64,000 bases of DNA from a virus. Position 1 is the first letter of the stretch; each line of letters begins with the position of its first letter. This document shows, one piece after another, positions 16,531 to 24,787 of this stretch. The notes beneath the pieces are model-generated. The model searched no databases. It was not told the DNA's origin and saw only the letters and a program-made list of their open reading frames with translations. The position numbers and the translations under genes are program-made. Location: IMG/VR virus record IMGVR_UViG_3300020578_000020, positions 42,307 to 106,306 of that record; one strand, given 5' to 3'.

Positions 16531-16934
16531 ATTATTTAATTTACATAAATGGTTTAGGACCTAACTATAAAGGAGACAACATTTATGAATTTATTTATTC
16601 GGACAACATTGAAGTTTTTGGAGAAAATTGGGAATCCAAACCATCAAATGGATACCCTTCTCCTCCTGACATCGAATACATAAAAAAAGTTGGAACTTTA
16701 ATTAATGAAAATGTTGAGTTTGATTTAGTTCAAAATTCCGATGTGTTTTCAATGATCGACTCTATGGACGGAGTGATTGCTTTGGGTTGGGAAAAAGAAA
16801 ATGACGATAAAGATTTTTCTTTAATAAAAAGATTGGTATTTCATTTCGGAGAGACTGAAGAGAATGTAAAAAATAAATTATACGAAAGAGATATCGTGTT
16901 ACAATTTGAAAAAGAAGTGGTGTATGAAAACTAA
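16527..16934 (+). CDS. hypothetical phage protein (135 aa)
   Basis: A 135-residue acidic protein starting MNYLIYINGLGPNYKGDNIYEF. It starts inside the previous stop codon (ATGA overlap) and overlaps the next gene by 11 nt, so all three are translationally coupled. It has no cysteine motif, signal peptide or membrane helix. The pattern NGLGPNYKGDNIYEFIYS recalls a conserved protein found near terminase in related phages, but I cannot name a function. Confidence 0.65.
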   Translation: MNYLIYINGLGPNYKGDNIYEFIYSDNIEVFGENWESKPSNGYPSPPDIEYIKKVGTLINENVEFDLVQNSDVFSMIDSMDGVIALGWEKENDDKDFSLIKRLVFHFGETEENVKNKLYERDIVLQFEKEVVYEN

Positions 16935-17775
16935 AAAAAATATAATTTTCCTCATCGAAAACGGGATATCGTCAACCACGATAAATAAGATGACTGATCG
17001 ACAGATCAATGTTTTGGTTGAAAAGTTTAAAAAATTAAATAAAAAGGAAAATAAGGAGCAAGTACAACAAACAACTACTGTTGGACCTAAGGGTGGTGTT
17101 GTACCTTTAAAACCCGGTCAAACACAAGTAAGTTTGAAACCAGTGGCAAATGCCGAACCAGGAACTGTTGAAGTTGTTGAAACTGAAATGACTGAAGATC
17201 AAACTGATAGTGTCACATCATCAAATGCGTTAGGTAAAATTGCAACACAAGCTTACACAGGGCAAGAGGCACCTCACGACGCTAATGACATGGCGGATGA
17301 TGGTATGGACAATGATTCAGGAAATAATCGATCAATGATGGGTATGGCGGAGTCTGAAATTAATGAAAAGTTCGAGTCAAAGGCTCAACAAGGTTTGTTT
17401 TGGGCACGTTGTAATAAATGTGCGTCTAAAAATTGTAAGTGGTGTAAAATGGCAAAAGAGTTCTCGGACTCAACCTCTAAAAAACAATACAAAGATATGC
17501 CCGAGAAAAAACACCCCGAAAAAACGGTAGATTATAAAAAGAAGAAGAAAACAAACGAAAATTTAGAAAAATTTTTAGAAAAAAAAATTTTTGAAATGGT
17601 AGATTCGCAAATCAAACCAAGAATGACTAAAAAAGATCTTATTGAGGCTGTAAAAAAAAAGTCTAAAAATTTCAAATCAATGATCATTAGAAAACCAAAA
17701 AAAAATACAATGTTTTCTGATGAAGCACCTGTTGAATTACCAATTGGTAAAATGTTTTCTATTGGTAAAAAATAA
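16924..17775 (+). CDS. phage protein with Cys cluster, next to terminase
   Basis: A 283-residue basic protein. I chose the ATG at 16924 (MKTKKNIIFLIENGISS); a TTG 18 nt upstream is less likely. Residues about 30-130 are polar and disordered-looking (TTTVGPKGGVVPLKPGQTQV). Residues 160-173 contain ARCNKCASKNCKWC, two C-x-x-C pairs that could bind one zinc. The C-terminus is lysine-rich with KSKNFKSMIIRKPKK. It lies directly before the large terminase gene, where T4-like phages often carry the small terminase or DNA-packaging partners; a zinc-binding DNA contact is possible but not shown. Confidence 0.6.
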   Translation: MKTKKNIIFLIENGISSTTINKMTDRQINVLVEKFKKLNKKENKEQVQQTTTVGPKGGVVPLKPGQTQVSLKPVANAEPGTVEVVETEMTEDQTDSVTSSNALGKIATQAYTGQEAPHDANDMADDGMDNDSGNNRSMMGMAESEINEKFESKAQQGLFWARCNKCASKNCKWCKMAKEFSDSTSKKQYKDMPEKKHPEKTVDYKKKKKTNENLEKFLEKKIFEMVDSQIKPRMTKKDLIEAVKKKSKNFKSMIIRKPKKNTMFSDEAPVELPIGKMFSIGKK

Positions 17776-17801
17776 TCTTTACAACAAAAGTCCCGAAATG
17801 A

Positions 17802-17809
17802 TATTTATT
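17802..17809 (+). promoter_or_regulatory. TATTTATT element upstream of terminase
   Basis: TATTTATT ending 4 nt before the ATG at 17814. Confidence 0.4.
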
Positions 17810-17813
17810 TTAT

Positions 17814-19592
17814 ATGGGTCTAAGTAAAGAACAAGTAATGATAGAATATGTGAAGTGTCTCAAAGATACTCCATATGCTCTTAGAACGTATCTTCAAACA
17901 TACGACAATACGGTTTCTAAGTATGTCCCTTTAGAATTATTTCCTGATCAAATATTACTTTTAAAAGACTATGAAGAATACGAAGAAAATATTGCTCTGA
18001 AATATCGACAAGCCGGAGTTTCTACCGTGACTGCTGCATGGATTTCAAAAAGATTAGTTTTTGCAAAAAAAACACAACCTGAAAAAATTCTAATTATTGC
18101 AAACAAACTTGATACATCTCAAGAAATGGCAAATAAGATTAGGTCTTTTATTGATCAATGGCCTTCTTGGGTTGGTGCTGGTTTTGCTGTTGAAAAAAAT
18201 TCACAAAGACATTATAAATTAAATAATGGTTCTGAGGTTAAGGCGGTTGCAACATCAAAGGATGCACTTCGTGGATTCACACCTACAATTCTTGTATTTG
18301 ATGAGGCGGCGTTTATTGAGGCGGACAACGACTTTTGGGCGGCTTGTATGGCTTCCTTATCTACGGGTGGTAAAGTAATTGTAGTATCAACACCAAATGG
18401 TTATGACCAAATTTATTATGAAATTTACGATCAAGCTTTAAAAGGAATGAACCAATTCAAAATTTCTGAAATGTATTGGTACAGAGATCCTAGATACACA
18501 AAGGATCTTTATTTAGTTCCAACAGATGATTTAATACATTATCTTATAAATAAAGAAGAATATGATGAATCAAAAAATATATCTTTTGCGCATGTTGACC
18601 CGTATCAAAGAGATTATCAAGAATTAGAAATGTTTTTTAAACAAGGATATAAACCATGTTCAACATGGTATGAAAAAATGGTTAAGAAACTTAAATACGA
18701 TAAAAGAAAAATTAATCAGGAGTTGAATTGTGAGTTTCTAGGTTCTGGTGATAATGTTTTTGAAAACAAACAGCTTGAAGAAATAAAAAACAACTATTTA
18801 ATGGACCCTCCTTCTAAATTAATGGGTAACTCTTTATGGATTTGGAAAGAGCCTGTTGAGGGTCATAAGTACATAATGGGCGTTGACGTTTCTCGTGGAG
18901 ATAGTGAAGACTTTTCGTCAATACAAATTATTGATTTTGATAAAAGAGAACAAGTTTTGGAATATGTTGGAAAAATACCACCTGATAATTTAGCTGAAAT
19001 TGCCTATAAGTGGGGTATGATGTATAACGCTTTTGTTGTAGTGGATATAACTGGTGGTATGGGTATAACTACAATTAGAAAAATGCAAGAACTTGGATAT
19101 AAAAGTTTATATGTTGATGGAATAGATCCTTTTAATATTTGGGCGGTCAATAAATCATCAACAGAAAAAATACCAGGTATAAACTTTAATAATAAACGAG
19201 TTCAAATTATTGCGGCTTTTGAGGAGTGGGTAAGACACAAATTCAAAATAAGAAGTGTTCGTTTATATAATGAGATGAATACTTTTGTTTATATCAACGG
19301 AAGACCAGATCACCAAAAGGGGCAACATGACGACTTAATTATGGGAATCTCAATGGCGATTTATATCGCCGAGTCATCATTTTCAAAGTTAGAAAAGGCA
19401 ACCGAACAAGCAAAAGTTATGATTGATTCTTGGGCGGTTGTTAATGGTGAATCTGTTAAAAAAGAAGTACATTTTGATCCATTAATTCCAAATCAAAATG
19501 TTTTGAACGAACGGATGGGATTAAATAATAGTAGTTCAACAATAGATGATTATAAAAATTATGGTTGGTTGTTCGGTGGATTAATAAAATAA
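17814..19592 (+). CDS. terL: terminase large subunit
   Basis: A 592-residue DNA-packaging motor and nuclease of the T4 gp17 type. The ATPase part has a modified Walker A region (KYRQAGVSTVTAAW, about residues 63-76), Walker B TILVFDEAAFIE (about 158-169) and a coupling motif VVSTPNG. The C-terminal RNase H-like nuclease has MGVDVSRGDSEDFSSIQIID, VVVDITGG and GQHDDLIMGISMAI, supplying the acidic triad. It cuts concatemeric DNA and drives it into the prohead through the portal, encoded 0.8 kb downstream. Length fits the family. It is the clearest marker of a tailed phage here. Confidence 0.96.
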   Translation: MGLSKEQVMIEYVKCLKDTPYALRTYLQTYDNTVSKYVPLELFPDQILLLKDYEEYEENIALKYRQAGVSTVTAAWISKRLVFAKKTQPEKILIIANKLDTSQEMANKIRSFIDQWPSWVGAGFAVEKNSQRHYKLNNGSEVKAVATSKDALRGFTPTILVFDEAAFIEADNDFWAACMASLSTGGKVIVVSTPNGYDQIYYEIYDQALKGMNQFKISEMYWYRDPRYTKDLYLVPTDDLIHYLINKEEYDESKNISFAHVDPYQRDYQELEMFFKQGYKPCSTWYEKMVKKLKYDKRKINQELNCEFLGSGDNVFENKQLEEIKNNYLMDPPSKLMGNSLWIWKEPVEGHKYIMGVDVSRGDSEDFSSIQIIDFDKREQVLEYVGKIPPDNLAEIAYKWGMMYNAFVVVDITGGMGITTIRKMQELGYKSLYVDGIDPFNIWAVNKSSTEKIPGINFNNKRVQIIAAFEEWVRHKFKIRSVRLYNEMNTFVYINGRPDHQKGQHDDLIMGISMAIYIAESSFSKLEKATEQAKVMIDSWAVVNGESVKKEVHFDPLIPNQNVLNERMGLNNSSSTIDDYKNYGWLFGGLIK

Positions 19593-19596
19593 AAGT

Positions 19597-19833
19597 ATGG
19601 GATTATCATTTAGAAATAAATCTGGAAGAATTGCAAATGGATCAAGATTAGTTGTTTCTGGTGAAGTTACAACAGGACAAAAAGTATTTCAACCTGCTTT
19701 TCAATATAAAAAATCCGCCCCCAAAGATAATGATTTATTAGAACAAATACTACCATTTTTAACTCCTAATCCAACACCAACTTCGACTCCGATTCCAACT
19801 CAAACACCTACACCAACTCCATCCGTGACATAA
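19597..19833 (+). CDS. truncated Thr-Pro-rich protein, first segment
   Basis: A 78-residue frame starting MGLSFRNKSGRIANGSRL and running into Thr-Pro repeats before a TAA at 19831. The same frame continues after the stop in the same style of sequence. It starts 5 nt after the terminase stop. The first 55 residues look like a normal folded or docking part; the PT linker resembles those in the fibre-like genes at 60.5-63.1 kb. Either the full gene is broken or the TAA is read through or is an error. Confidence 0.5.
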   Translation: MGLSFRNKSGRIANGSRLVVSGEVTTGQKVFQPAFQYKKSAPKDNDLLEQILPFLTPNPTPTSTPIPTQTPTPTPSVT

Positions 19834-19929
19834 ACACCCACACAAACACCTACAGTTACACCAACTAACACACCTACAATAACACCCACACAAACACCTA
19901 CAGTTACACCAACTAACACACCCACTAAC
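19834..19929 (+). repeat. 48-bp direct repeat coding for Thr-Pro linker
   Basis: Two copies with a 48-bp period, starting at 19834 and 19882. The first 41-42 bases are identical and begin ACACCCACACAAACACCTAC. Confidence 0.75.
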
Positions 19930-20355
19930 ACACCAACCCCAACACCAAGCCCTATTGTGGGATATCTTAATATTAGAGTTGCTGCGGACTCATTTATACC
20001 ATCCACTGATGCGACTGTATGGTATGCGATATCAGGAACATATGATGGAACTCAACCTTTCCCACTCGGGCAAACATGGTTACAATTAGGTTTATCACAA
20101 ACTTTAGCATTTTGTCCATCTAACACATTATATGGAACAATAACAGTTCCTGTTGGTTCGATTGTTTATGTTCAAATAAGAAATAGTTCAGGATCTAGTA
20201 TATAATTAACAACAAATAATTTTACAAGTTCCAATCCATGTTTATTCCCATCGTTGACTACACCGTATACAGACAGTTTTGCCATGGGAAGTCCGAGTTC
20301 AGATAATAAGACATATAAAATTTCAAATCCAATTACAACAACACCAGCACCATAG
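19834..20355 (+). pseudogene. in-frame continuation after TAA; second TAA at 20203
   Basis: The frame of the preceding CDS stays open and coding-like past the TAA at 19831-19833. A TPTQTPTVTPTNTP repeat is followed by a folded-looking domain (VGYLNIRVAADSFIPS to VQIRNSSGSSI), then a second TAA at 20203, then LTTNNFTSSNPCLFPS to a TAG at 20353. Both TAA codons are one C-to-T change from CAA. Without the stops the protein would be about 250 residues: N-terminal part, PT linker, beta domain. A degraded virion protein, readthrough and sequence error all fit. Confidence 0.5.
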
Positions 20356-20376
20356 TCATTTAAATAACTATTGAAA

Positions 20377-20384
20377 TATTTATA
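20377..20384 (+). promoter_or_regulatory. TATTTATA element upstream of portal
   Basis: TATTTATA, 20 nt before the portal ATG at 20405. Confidence 0.4.
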
Positions 20385-20404
20385 TCTATAGTTAAATTAT
20401 TAAT

Positions 20405-22219
20405 ATGGAAAATAACAATCAAAATCTAACGGTTTGGCAAAAACTTGCCAAAACTTTTGGTCCTGATAGCACTTTAGGTCAAGGAAGACCAGACTACAAA
20501 TTAGATAAAAAAGAAATATTAAAAACCCAAGATAAGGAAGAGTATGAAAGAGCAAAACTCCAAAATCAACAATCTTTATATCTAAGTACAAATTGGACTA
20601 AAGTTGAGAACAATTTATATACCCAAGCAGTATATTATGAACCCACAAGGTTAGCAGCGTTTTACGATTATGAATCTATGGAATATACTCCTGAAATCTC
20701 AACCGCATTAGATATATACTCTGAAGAATCGACCACACCAAATCACGATGGTTATGTATTACAAGTTTATTCAGAATCAAAAAGAATTAAAAGTATTTTA
20801 GTAGATTTATTTGTCAATACATTAGATATAAATACAAACTTACCAATGTGGATTAGAAACATGTGTAAGTATGGCGATAATTTTGTTTATTTAAAATTAG
20901 ATTCTGAAAAAGGGGTTACGGGTTGTTTGCAATTACCTAATATCGAAATTGAAAGATTAGAGAGAGGTGAGGACGCAAGGACATATAACGCAACTATTAA
21001 TGTGAATAGAAAAGCACTCAAATTTTCTTGGAAAACAAGAGATGCGGAATTTAATACTTGGGAAGTAGCTCATTTTAGATTATTAGGGGATGATAGAAAA
21101 CTTCCTTATGGAACATCGATGTTAGAAAAAGCTAGACGTATTTGGAAGCAATTAGTTTTAGCAGAAGATGCGATGTTAATTTATCGTACATCAAGAGCTC
21201 CCGAGAGAAGAGTTTTTAAAGTATTTGTTGGTAATATGGACGACAAAGACGTTGAGGCATATGTCCAAAGAGTCGCTAATAAATTCAAAAGAGATCAGGT
21301 TGTTGACAGAAAAACAGGTAATGTCGACTTGAGATTCAATCAAATGGCTGTAGACCAAGATTATTTTATCCCCGTTCGTGATGCTACACAAGCAAGTCCA
21401 ATTGACACTCTGGCTGGCGCAGCAAACCTTTCTGAAATTGCCGATATTGAATATATCCAAAAAAAATTAGTTACTGCACTTCGTATTCCTAAAGCTTATT
21501 TAGGATTTGAAGAACCTGTGGGAGATGGTAAAAACTTGTCGTTATTAGACATTAGATTCGCAAGAACAATTAATAGGATTCAAAAATCCGCAATTGCTGA
21601 AATGAACAAGATAGCCATTATCCATTTGTTTCTTATGGGATTTGAAGATGAGTTATCAAATTTTACATTACAACTTACAAACCCCTCTAAACAAGCAGAT
21701 TTATTAATGGTTGAGGTCATGACACAAAAAATGACATTGTATAAAGATATGGTTGCTGAAATTCCTAAATCGATACAAGCGGTGTCTGCAACTTGGGCAA
21801 AAAAACATATATTTGGATTCTCTGATGAAGAAATTAAAAACGATTTACTTCAAATAAGAATGGAAAGAGCGGTTTCTGCCGAACTTGATAACACGGCAAC
21901 AATTATTACCAAAACCGGTGTATTTGATACATTCGATAGATTATATAAACCTGTAACAGCGTCTACATCATCAACATCAACTGCGGCACCTGAAGGAGTA
22001 GCTCCTGCCGCAGAGGCTGAAGGACCACCCGCAGCACCTGAGGCTCCACCGGCAGGTGGACCGACACCACCAATACCTGAATCCGTAAAAAAAGATAACT
22101 TCAAACTTATTATGGAAAATAAAGATGAATTTGATGAAGATGAATTTTTAGAATTTCAAAAAATTAATAATTCTTTGGGCTCAATCAAAGATCAATTATC
22201 CAATCTTTTGAAAGATTAA
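20405..22219 (+). CDS. portal protein (gp20-like)
   Basis: A 604-residue portal vertex protein. Diagnostic stretches are YTPEISTALDIYSEESTTPN (about residues 97-116), WIRNMCKYGDNFVYLKLD, a DRKTGNVDLRFNQMAVDQDYFIPV strand region, and LGFEEPVGDGKNLSLLDIRFARTI (about 367-390), all typical of T4-like portals. It would form the dodecameric ring through which TerL packages DNA and to which the neck binds. The C-terminus has an Ala/Pro/Gly-rich linker (about 515-560) and then an acidic helix, DEFDEDEFLEF, possibly a scaffold or terminase contact. Order terminase-portal-protease-scaffold-capsid is as in T4. Confidence 0.93.
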   Translation: MENNNQNLTVWQKLAKTFGPDSTLGQGRPDYKLDKKEILKTQDKEEYERAKLQNQQSLYLSTNWTKVENNLYTQAVYYEPTRLAAFYDYESMEYTPEISTALDIYSEESTTPNHDGYVLQVYSESKRIKSILVDLFVNTLDINTNLPMWIRNMCKYGDNFVYLKLDSEKGVTGCLQLPNIEIERLERGEDARTYNATINVNRKALKFSWKTRDAEFNTWEVAHFRLLGDDRKLPYGTSMLEKARRIWKQLVLAEDAMLIYRTSRAPERRVFKVFVGNMDDKDVEAYVQRVANKFKRDQVVDRKTGNVDLRFNQMAVDQDYFIPVRDATQASPIDTLAGAANLSEIADIEYIQKKLVTALRIPKAYLGFEEPVGDGKNLSLLDIRFARTINRIQKSAIAEMNKIAIIHLFLMGFEDELSNFTLQLTNPSKQADLLMVEVMTQKMTLYKDMVAEIPKSIQAVSATWAKKHIFGFSDEEIKNDLLQIRMERAVSAELDNTATIITKTGVFDTFDRLYKPVTASTSSTSTAAPEGVAPAAEAEGPPAAPEAPPAGGPTPPIPESVKKDNFKLIMENKDEFDEDEFLEFQKINNSLGSIKDQLSNLLKD

Positions 22220-22233
22220 ATTAATTTACCTTA

Positions 22234-22241
22234 TATTTATT
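22234..22241 (+). promoter_or_regulatory. TATTTATT element upstream of the gene at 22257
   Basis: TATTTATT, 15 nt before the ATG at 22257. Confidence 0.4.
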
Positions 22242-22256
22242 AATAAATTGAATAAA

Positions 22257-22967
22257 ATGTTTGGAGAATTAAAATCAAAAATAGAAGTTTGTTTGACAGA
22301 GTCATATAAGAAAAACAAAATAAAAGATCATTTGTTTATCTTTGAAGAACTTGTTTTGAAAAACAAAAATATATCGAAAATATTTTTTATTTATGATGAG
22401 TTATCGTCTAAAAAAGAATTACAGGAAAGTTTAGCAACAGAATTTATTCATGAATCCATTACGGTTTATGAAAATACTTTAAACAAAATAGCACCTATAC
22501 ATATTAAAGAACTAAAAATGTGGGTTGGTAATATCAAATGTAAAAACAATTATCAAGATATTGACAACCTGTTTTCAAAAAATATTTTATCGTTAGAGAG
22601 TAAAATTCAAAGCAAAAAAATAATTTTAGAAACTCTCAAAAGTAAAAAAGACAAGAAAAAAGAAGTAATTAATGTTCCTTTGAAATCTATGATAAATGTT
22701 GCAAATAGAACGGTTACAAAATTCATTGAATCATTAACTGAATCTGAAAAAAAAGAACTCAAAACAATTCTAAATATTCCAAAAGAAAAATTAATTGAAA
22801 ATTATAATGAAACAAAACTTTTTGTTTTAGAAAAATTAGAGGAACAAAAAAAAAATTCAGATAACGAAACTTTAAAAACAATAGATTTAGTTATGGAAAA
22901 AATTCAAACCGAATCTTTTAATGAATTAAATTATTATAAATTAAAACAACTGAAAGGAGATCTTTAA
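22257..22967 (+). CDS. lysine-rich helical protein between portal and protease
   Basis: A 236-residue, highly charged, helical protein starting MFGELKSKIEVCLTESYKK. A TTG nine bases upstream is possible but the ATG fits the leader better. Long Lys/Glu helices (KKIILETLKSKKDKKKE; KLFVLEKLEEQKKNSDN) suggest coiled-coil or core packing. In T4 this interval holds small prohead core proteins, so an internal or core role is possible, but no sequence match is recognised. Its stop overlaps the stop of the antisense bS21 gene by 4 nt. Confidence 0.6.
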   Translation: MFGELKSKIEVCLTESYKKNKIKDHLFIFEELVLKNKNISKIFFIYDELSSKKELQESLATEFIHESITVYENTLNKIAPIHIKELKMWVGNIKCKNNYQDIDNLFSKNILSLESKIQSKKIILETLKSKKDKKKEVINVPLKSMINVANRTVTKFIESLTESEKKELKTILNIPKEKLIENYNETKLFVLEKLEEQKKNSDNETLKTIDLVMEKIQTESFNELNYYKLKQLKGDL

Positions 22968-23152
22968 TCTAGTTTCAGTTTCAATTTTTGAATGTATATA
23001 GCTTTTTTGATTTGAGATCTTTTTCTAACTGATAATTTAATAAACTCTTTTCTATTTAACAAAATATTGTTTTGTTTAGTTTTCACAATTTTCGCTTTCA
23101 GCTCTTTCAAGCCCTTTTCAATATTTCCTTTTTTTATCTCTACTTTCAACAT
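22964..23152 (-). CDS. rpsU: ribosomal protein bS21 homologue
   Basis: A 62-residue basic protein. It aligns by eye with Bacteroidota bS21: MLKVEIKKGNIEKGLKELK corresponds to the usual MLIIPVKxGENIDRALKRYK start, and RKEFIKLSVRKRSQIKKAIY to the RQAFxKPSVxxRAxIQKAxY core. bS21 sits on the small subunit near the anti-Shine-Dalgarno end of 16S rRNA; in Flavobacterium it helps hide that sequence. A phage copy could replace the host protein and alter which messages start translation. It is antisense to the head operon, with its own TATTTATA element at 23170-23177. Its leader contains only a weak GGA, unlike host rpsU, which often keeps a strong Shine-Dalgarno. Confidence 0.82.
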   Translation of the reverse strand: MLKVEIKKGNIEKGLKELKAKIVKTKQNNILLNRKEFIKLSVRKRSQIKKAIYIQKLKLKLD

Positions 23153-23169
23153 AAATTTTCCATTGTTGA

Positions 23170-23177
23170 TATAAATA
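23170..23177 (-). promoter_or_regulatory. TATTTATA element upstream of bS21
   Basis: TATTTATA on the - strand, 17 nt before the bS21 ATG at 23152. Confidence 0.4.
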
Positions 23178-23231
23178 TAAATAATGTTTACATTTAATCA
23201 AAAATAAACTTTAAGCATATGAAAATTATTT

Positions 23232-23699
23232 ATGAAAAAAGGAAAAACGATCAAACTAAATGGATATCGGTCCTTTAAATCCCATTTTGGTACAATCGAC
23301 TCAACAAATTTAAAATCAATTTTTATTAACATTCAGACATGGGCAGAACCCAAAGATGAAGTGGAAAATTGGAACCGTGTTGTTTTAAACATGACAAGAT
23401 CGGTAAAACACTCTGTTTTAGAAAACTTAAACAAAGAATATTTTGACACAAAATTTATAGTAGATTTAGATCTGAGAACAAGTGGACTTCAAATAAAAAA
23501 GAAATCTTTTTTGAATTTAGAAATCAATCTATTTCTTATTAACAAAATAGATTTCAAATCTCCAAAACTTAAAAAACTTGTTAAAAGTTTAATAAAATCA
23601 ATTTATGGGGATATAATTAACAAAAATACATATTTTAAATTTTATCTTACAAAAAATGGAAATCCAAAGTCATTAAAGAAAGAAACTGAAACTATTTAG
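23232..23699 (+). CDS. hypothetical phage protein (155 aa)
   Basis: A 155-residue basic protein starting MKKGKTIKLNGYRSFKSHFG and ending KSLKKETETI. It has alternating strand-like and helical stretches, including FIVDLDLRTSGLQIKKKSFLNLEINLF around residues 77-103, but no cysteine or known motif. It sits between the bS21 gene and the prohead protease gene on the head strand. An earlier ATG at 23219 is out of frame and closes after 19 codons. Function unknown; a head or neck role is suggested only by position. Confidence 0.6.
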   Translation: MKKGKTIKLNGYRSFKSHFGTIDSTNLKSIFINIQTWAEPKDEVENWNRVVLNMTRSVKHSVLENLNKEYFDTKFIVDLDLRTSGLQIKKKSFLNLEINLFLINKIDFKSPKLKKLVKSLIKSIYGDIINKNTYFKFYLTKNGNPKSLKKETETI

Positions 23700-23707
23700 T
23701 ATTTATT
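23700..23707 (+). promoter_or_regulatory. TATTTATT element upstream of prohead protease
   Basis: TATTTATT, 14 nt before the ATG at 23722. It overlaps the end of the previous stop codon. Confidence 0.4.
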
Positions 23708-23721
23708 AATAAAAATATTAA

Positions 23722-24450
23722 ATGAACAGTTTGAAAATATTAGGTCCAAGAGATTTAGGTTGTGGTATTCTTGTAGAATATGATGCGGGTTACATTGATC
23801 CAAATGAAAGAAGAAATTTATCAATGATAAGAGAAAATCGTGATATGTTGGACTACTCGAAACCATTCGAGTTTTATGCGGTACTTCAGAAATATGACAC
23901 TCCGAATAGAAATGGAAGAATATATCCCGAGAAGATATTAAAACGAGAAGTTGAGAATTATAAAAAAATTATTCAAAAAGGAACCGCTCTTTCTGAGTTA
24001 AACCATCCTGAATCGTCTCTTATTGATTTGGATCGTGTATCACACTCGATAACAGATATTTGGTGGGAAGGTCCTGTACTATTAGGCAAATTAAAATTAC
24101 TTACATCACCTGGTTTTCATGAAAGGGGTGTTGTGTCGACAAAAGGTGATTTAGCGGCAAATTACCTTCGTCAAGGAGTAACTTTAGGTATTTCTTCTCG
24201 TGGTGTTGGGTCTCTTAAAAAAGTTGGTGAACAAAATGAAGTTCAAGATGATTTTGAATTGATTTGTTTTGATTTAGTATCATCTCCATCTACACCAGGT
24301 GCATATTTGTTTAGAGAACCTAATGAAAGATTGAAGTTCGAGGAGAGTTTAGATGAAGAAAAAAAAATGAATGCAAATAGACATGTTGGTGAAGCAGGTT
24401 CTAAATCACTTGACTTGATGAATAGATTGTCCGATTATTTACATAAATAA
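23722..24450 (+). CDS. prohead core protease (gp21-like)
   Basis: A 242-residue serine protease of the T4 gp21 type (peptidase family S80). The conserved order is visible: LQKYDTPNRNGRIYPEKIL (about residues 56-74), the catalytic His in LSELNHPESS (about 92-101), the catalytic Ser in LGISSRGVGSL (about 155-165), and FDLVSSPSTPGAYL. The protease digests the inner core and cuts head-protein propeptides during maturation. It lies just upstream of the scaffold and capsid genes, its expected substrates. Confidence 0.92.
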   Translation: MNSLKILGPRDLGCGILVEYDAGYIDPNERRNLSMIRENRDMLDYSKPFEFYAVLQKYDTPNRNGRIYPEKILKREVENYKKIIQKGTALSELNHPESSLIDLDRVSHSITDIWWEGPVLLGKLKLLTSPGFHERGVVSTKGDLAANYLRQGVTLGISSRGVGSLKKVGEQNEVQDDFELICFDLVSSPSTPGAYLFREPNERLKFEESLDEEKKMNANRHVGEAGSKSLDLMNRLSDYLHK

Positions 24451-24457
24451 AAAAAAA

Positions 24458-24670
24458 ATGAACGAAAAATATTTTATTACAAAAATTACGTCTGATATAC
24501 CTGATGAAAACACAGGTAAAATCAAAAAAATAAGAGAAGAAAAATTAGTTAAAGGTTTTTCACCAACGGATGTTGAGGCAAAAATAACTAAAGTTTATGA
24601 ACAGTATTCTCAAGATTGGAGAATAACATCAATTGTAGAATCAAAAATTGATGAGGTGATTGAAAGCTGA
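24458..24670 (+). CDS. DUF4494-like small protein
   Basis: A 70-residue protein starting MNEKYFITKITSDIPDEN. The layout (short beta-strand, TGKIKKIREEKLVKGFSPTDVEAKI, then a helix and DWRITSIVES near the end) fits the DUF4494 family, which is common in Bacteroidota and their phages and has no known function. It starts 8 nt after the protease stop and is followed by a strong terminator, so it ends the portal-to-protease transcript. Confidence 0.7.
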   Translation: MNEKYFITKITSDIPDENTGKIKKIREEKLVKGFSPTDVEAKITKVYEQYSQDWRITSIVESKIDEVIES

Positions 24671-24690
24671 TTTTTTAAAAAATCTAAGAA

Positions 24691-24730
24691 AAAAGGGAAA
24701 AGGACTTTTGTCTATTTCCCTTTTTTTTTT
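24691..24730 (+). terminator. intrinsic terminator before the scaffold gene
   Basis: AAAAGGGAAA (24691-24700) pairs with TTTCCCTTTT (24715-24724), followed by a T run. It separates the protease and scaffold transcripts. Confidence 0.8.
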
Positions 24731-24770
24731 GTTAAAATTTAAATAAACTAATTTTTTTTAAATTATATGA

Positions 24771-24778
24771 TATTTATT
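24771..24778 (+). promoter_or_regulatory. TATTTATT element upstream of scaffold
   Basis: TATTTATT, 9 nt before the ATG at 24788. Confidence 0.4.
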
Positions 24779-24787
24779 TGTAAATAA

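Noticed and set aside
19597-20355. Genome-wide reassignment of TAA
   Set aside because: Almost all intact genes here, including terminase, portal and capsid, end in TAA at the expected length, so TAA is a real stop.
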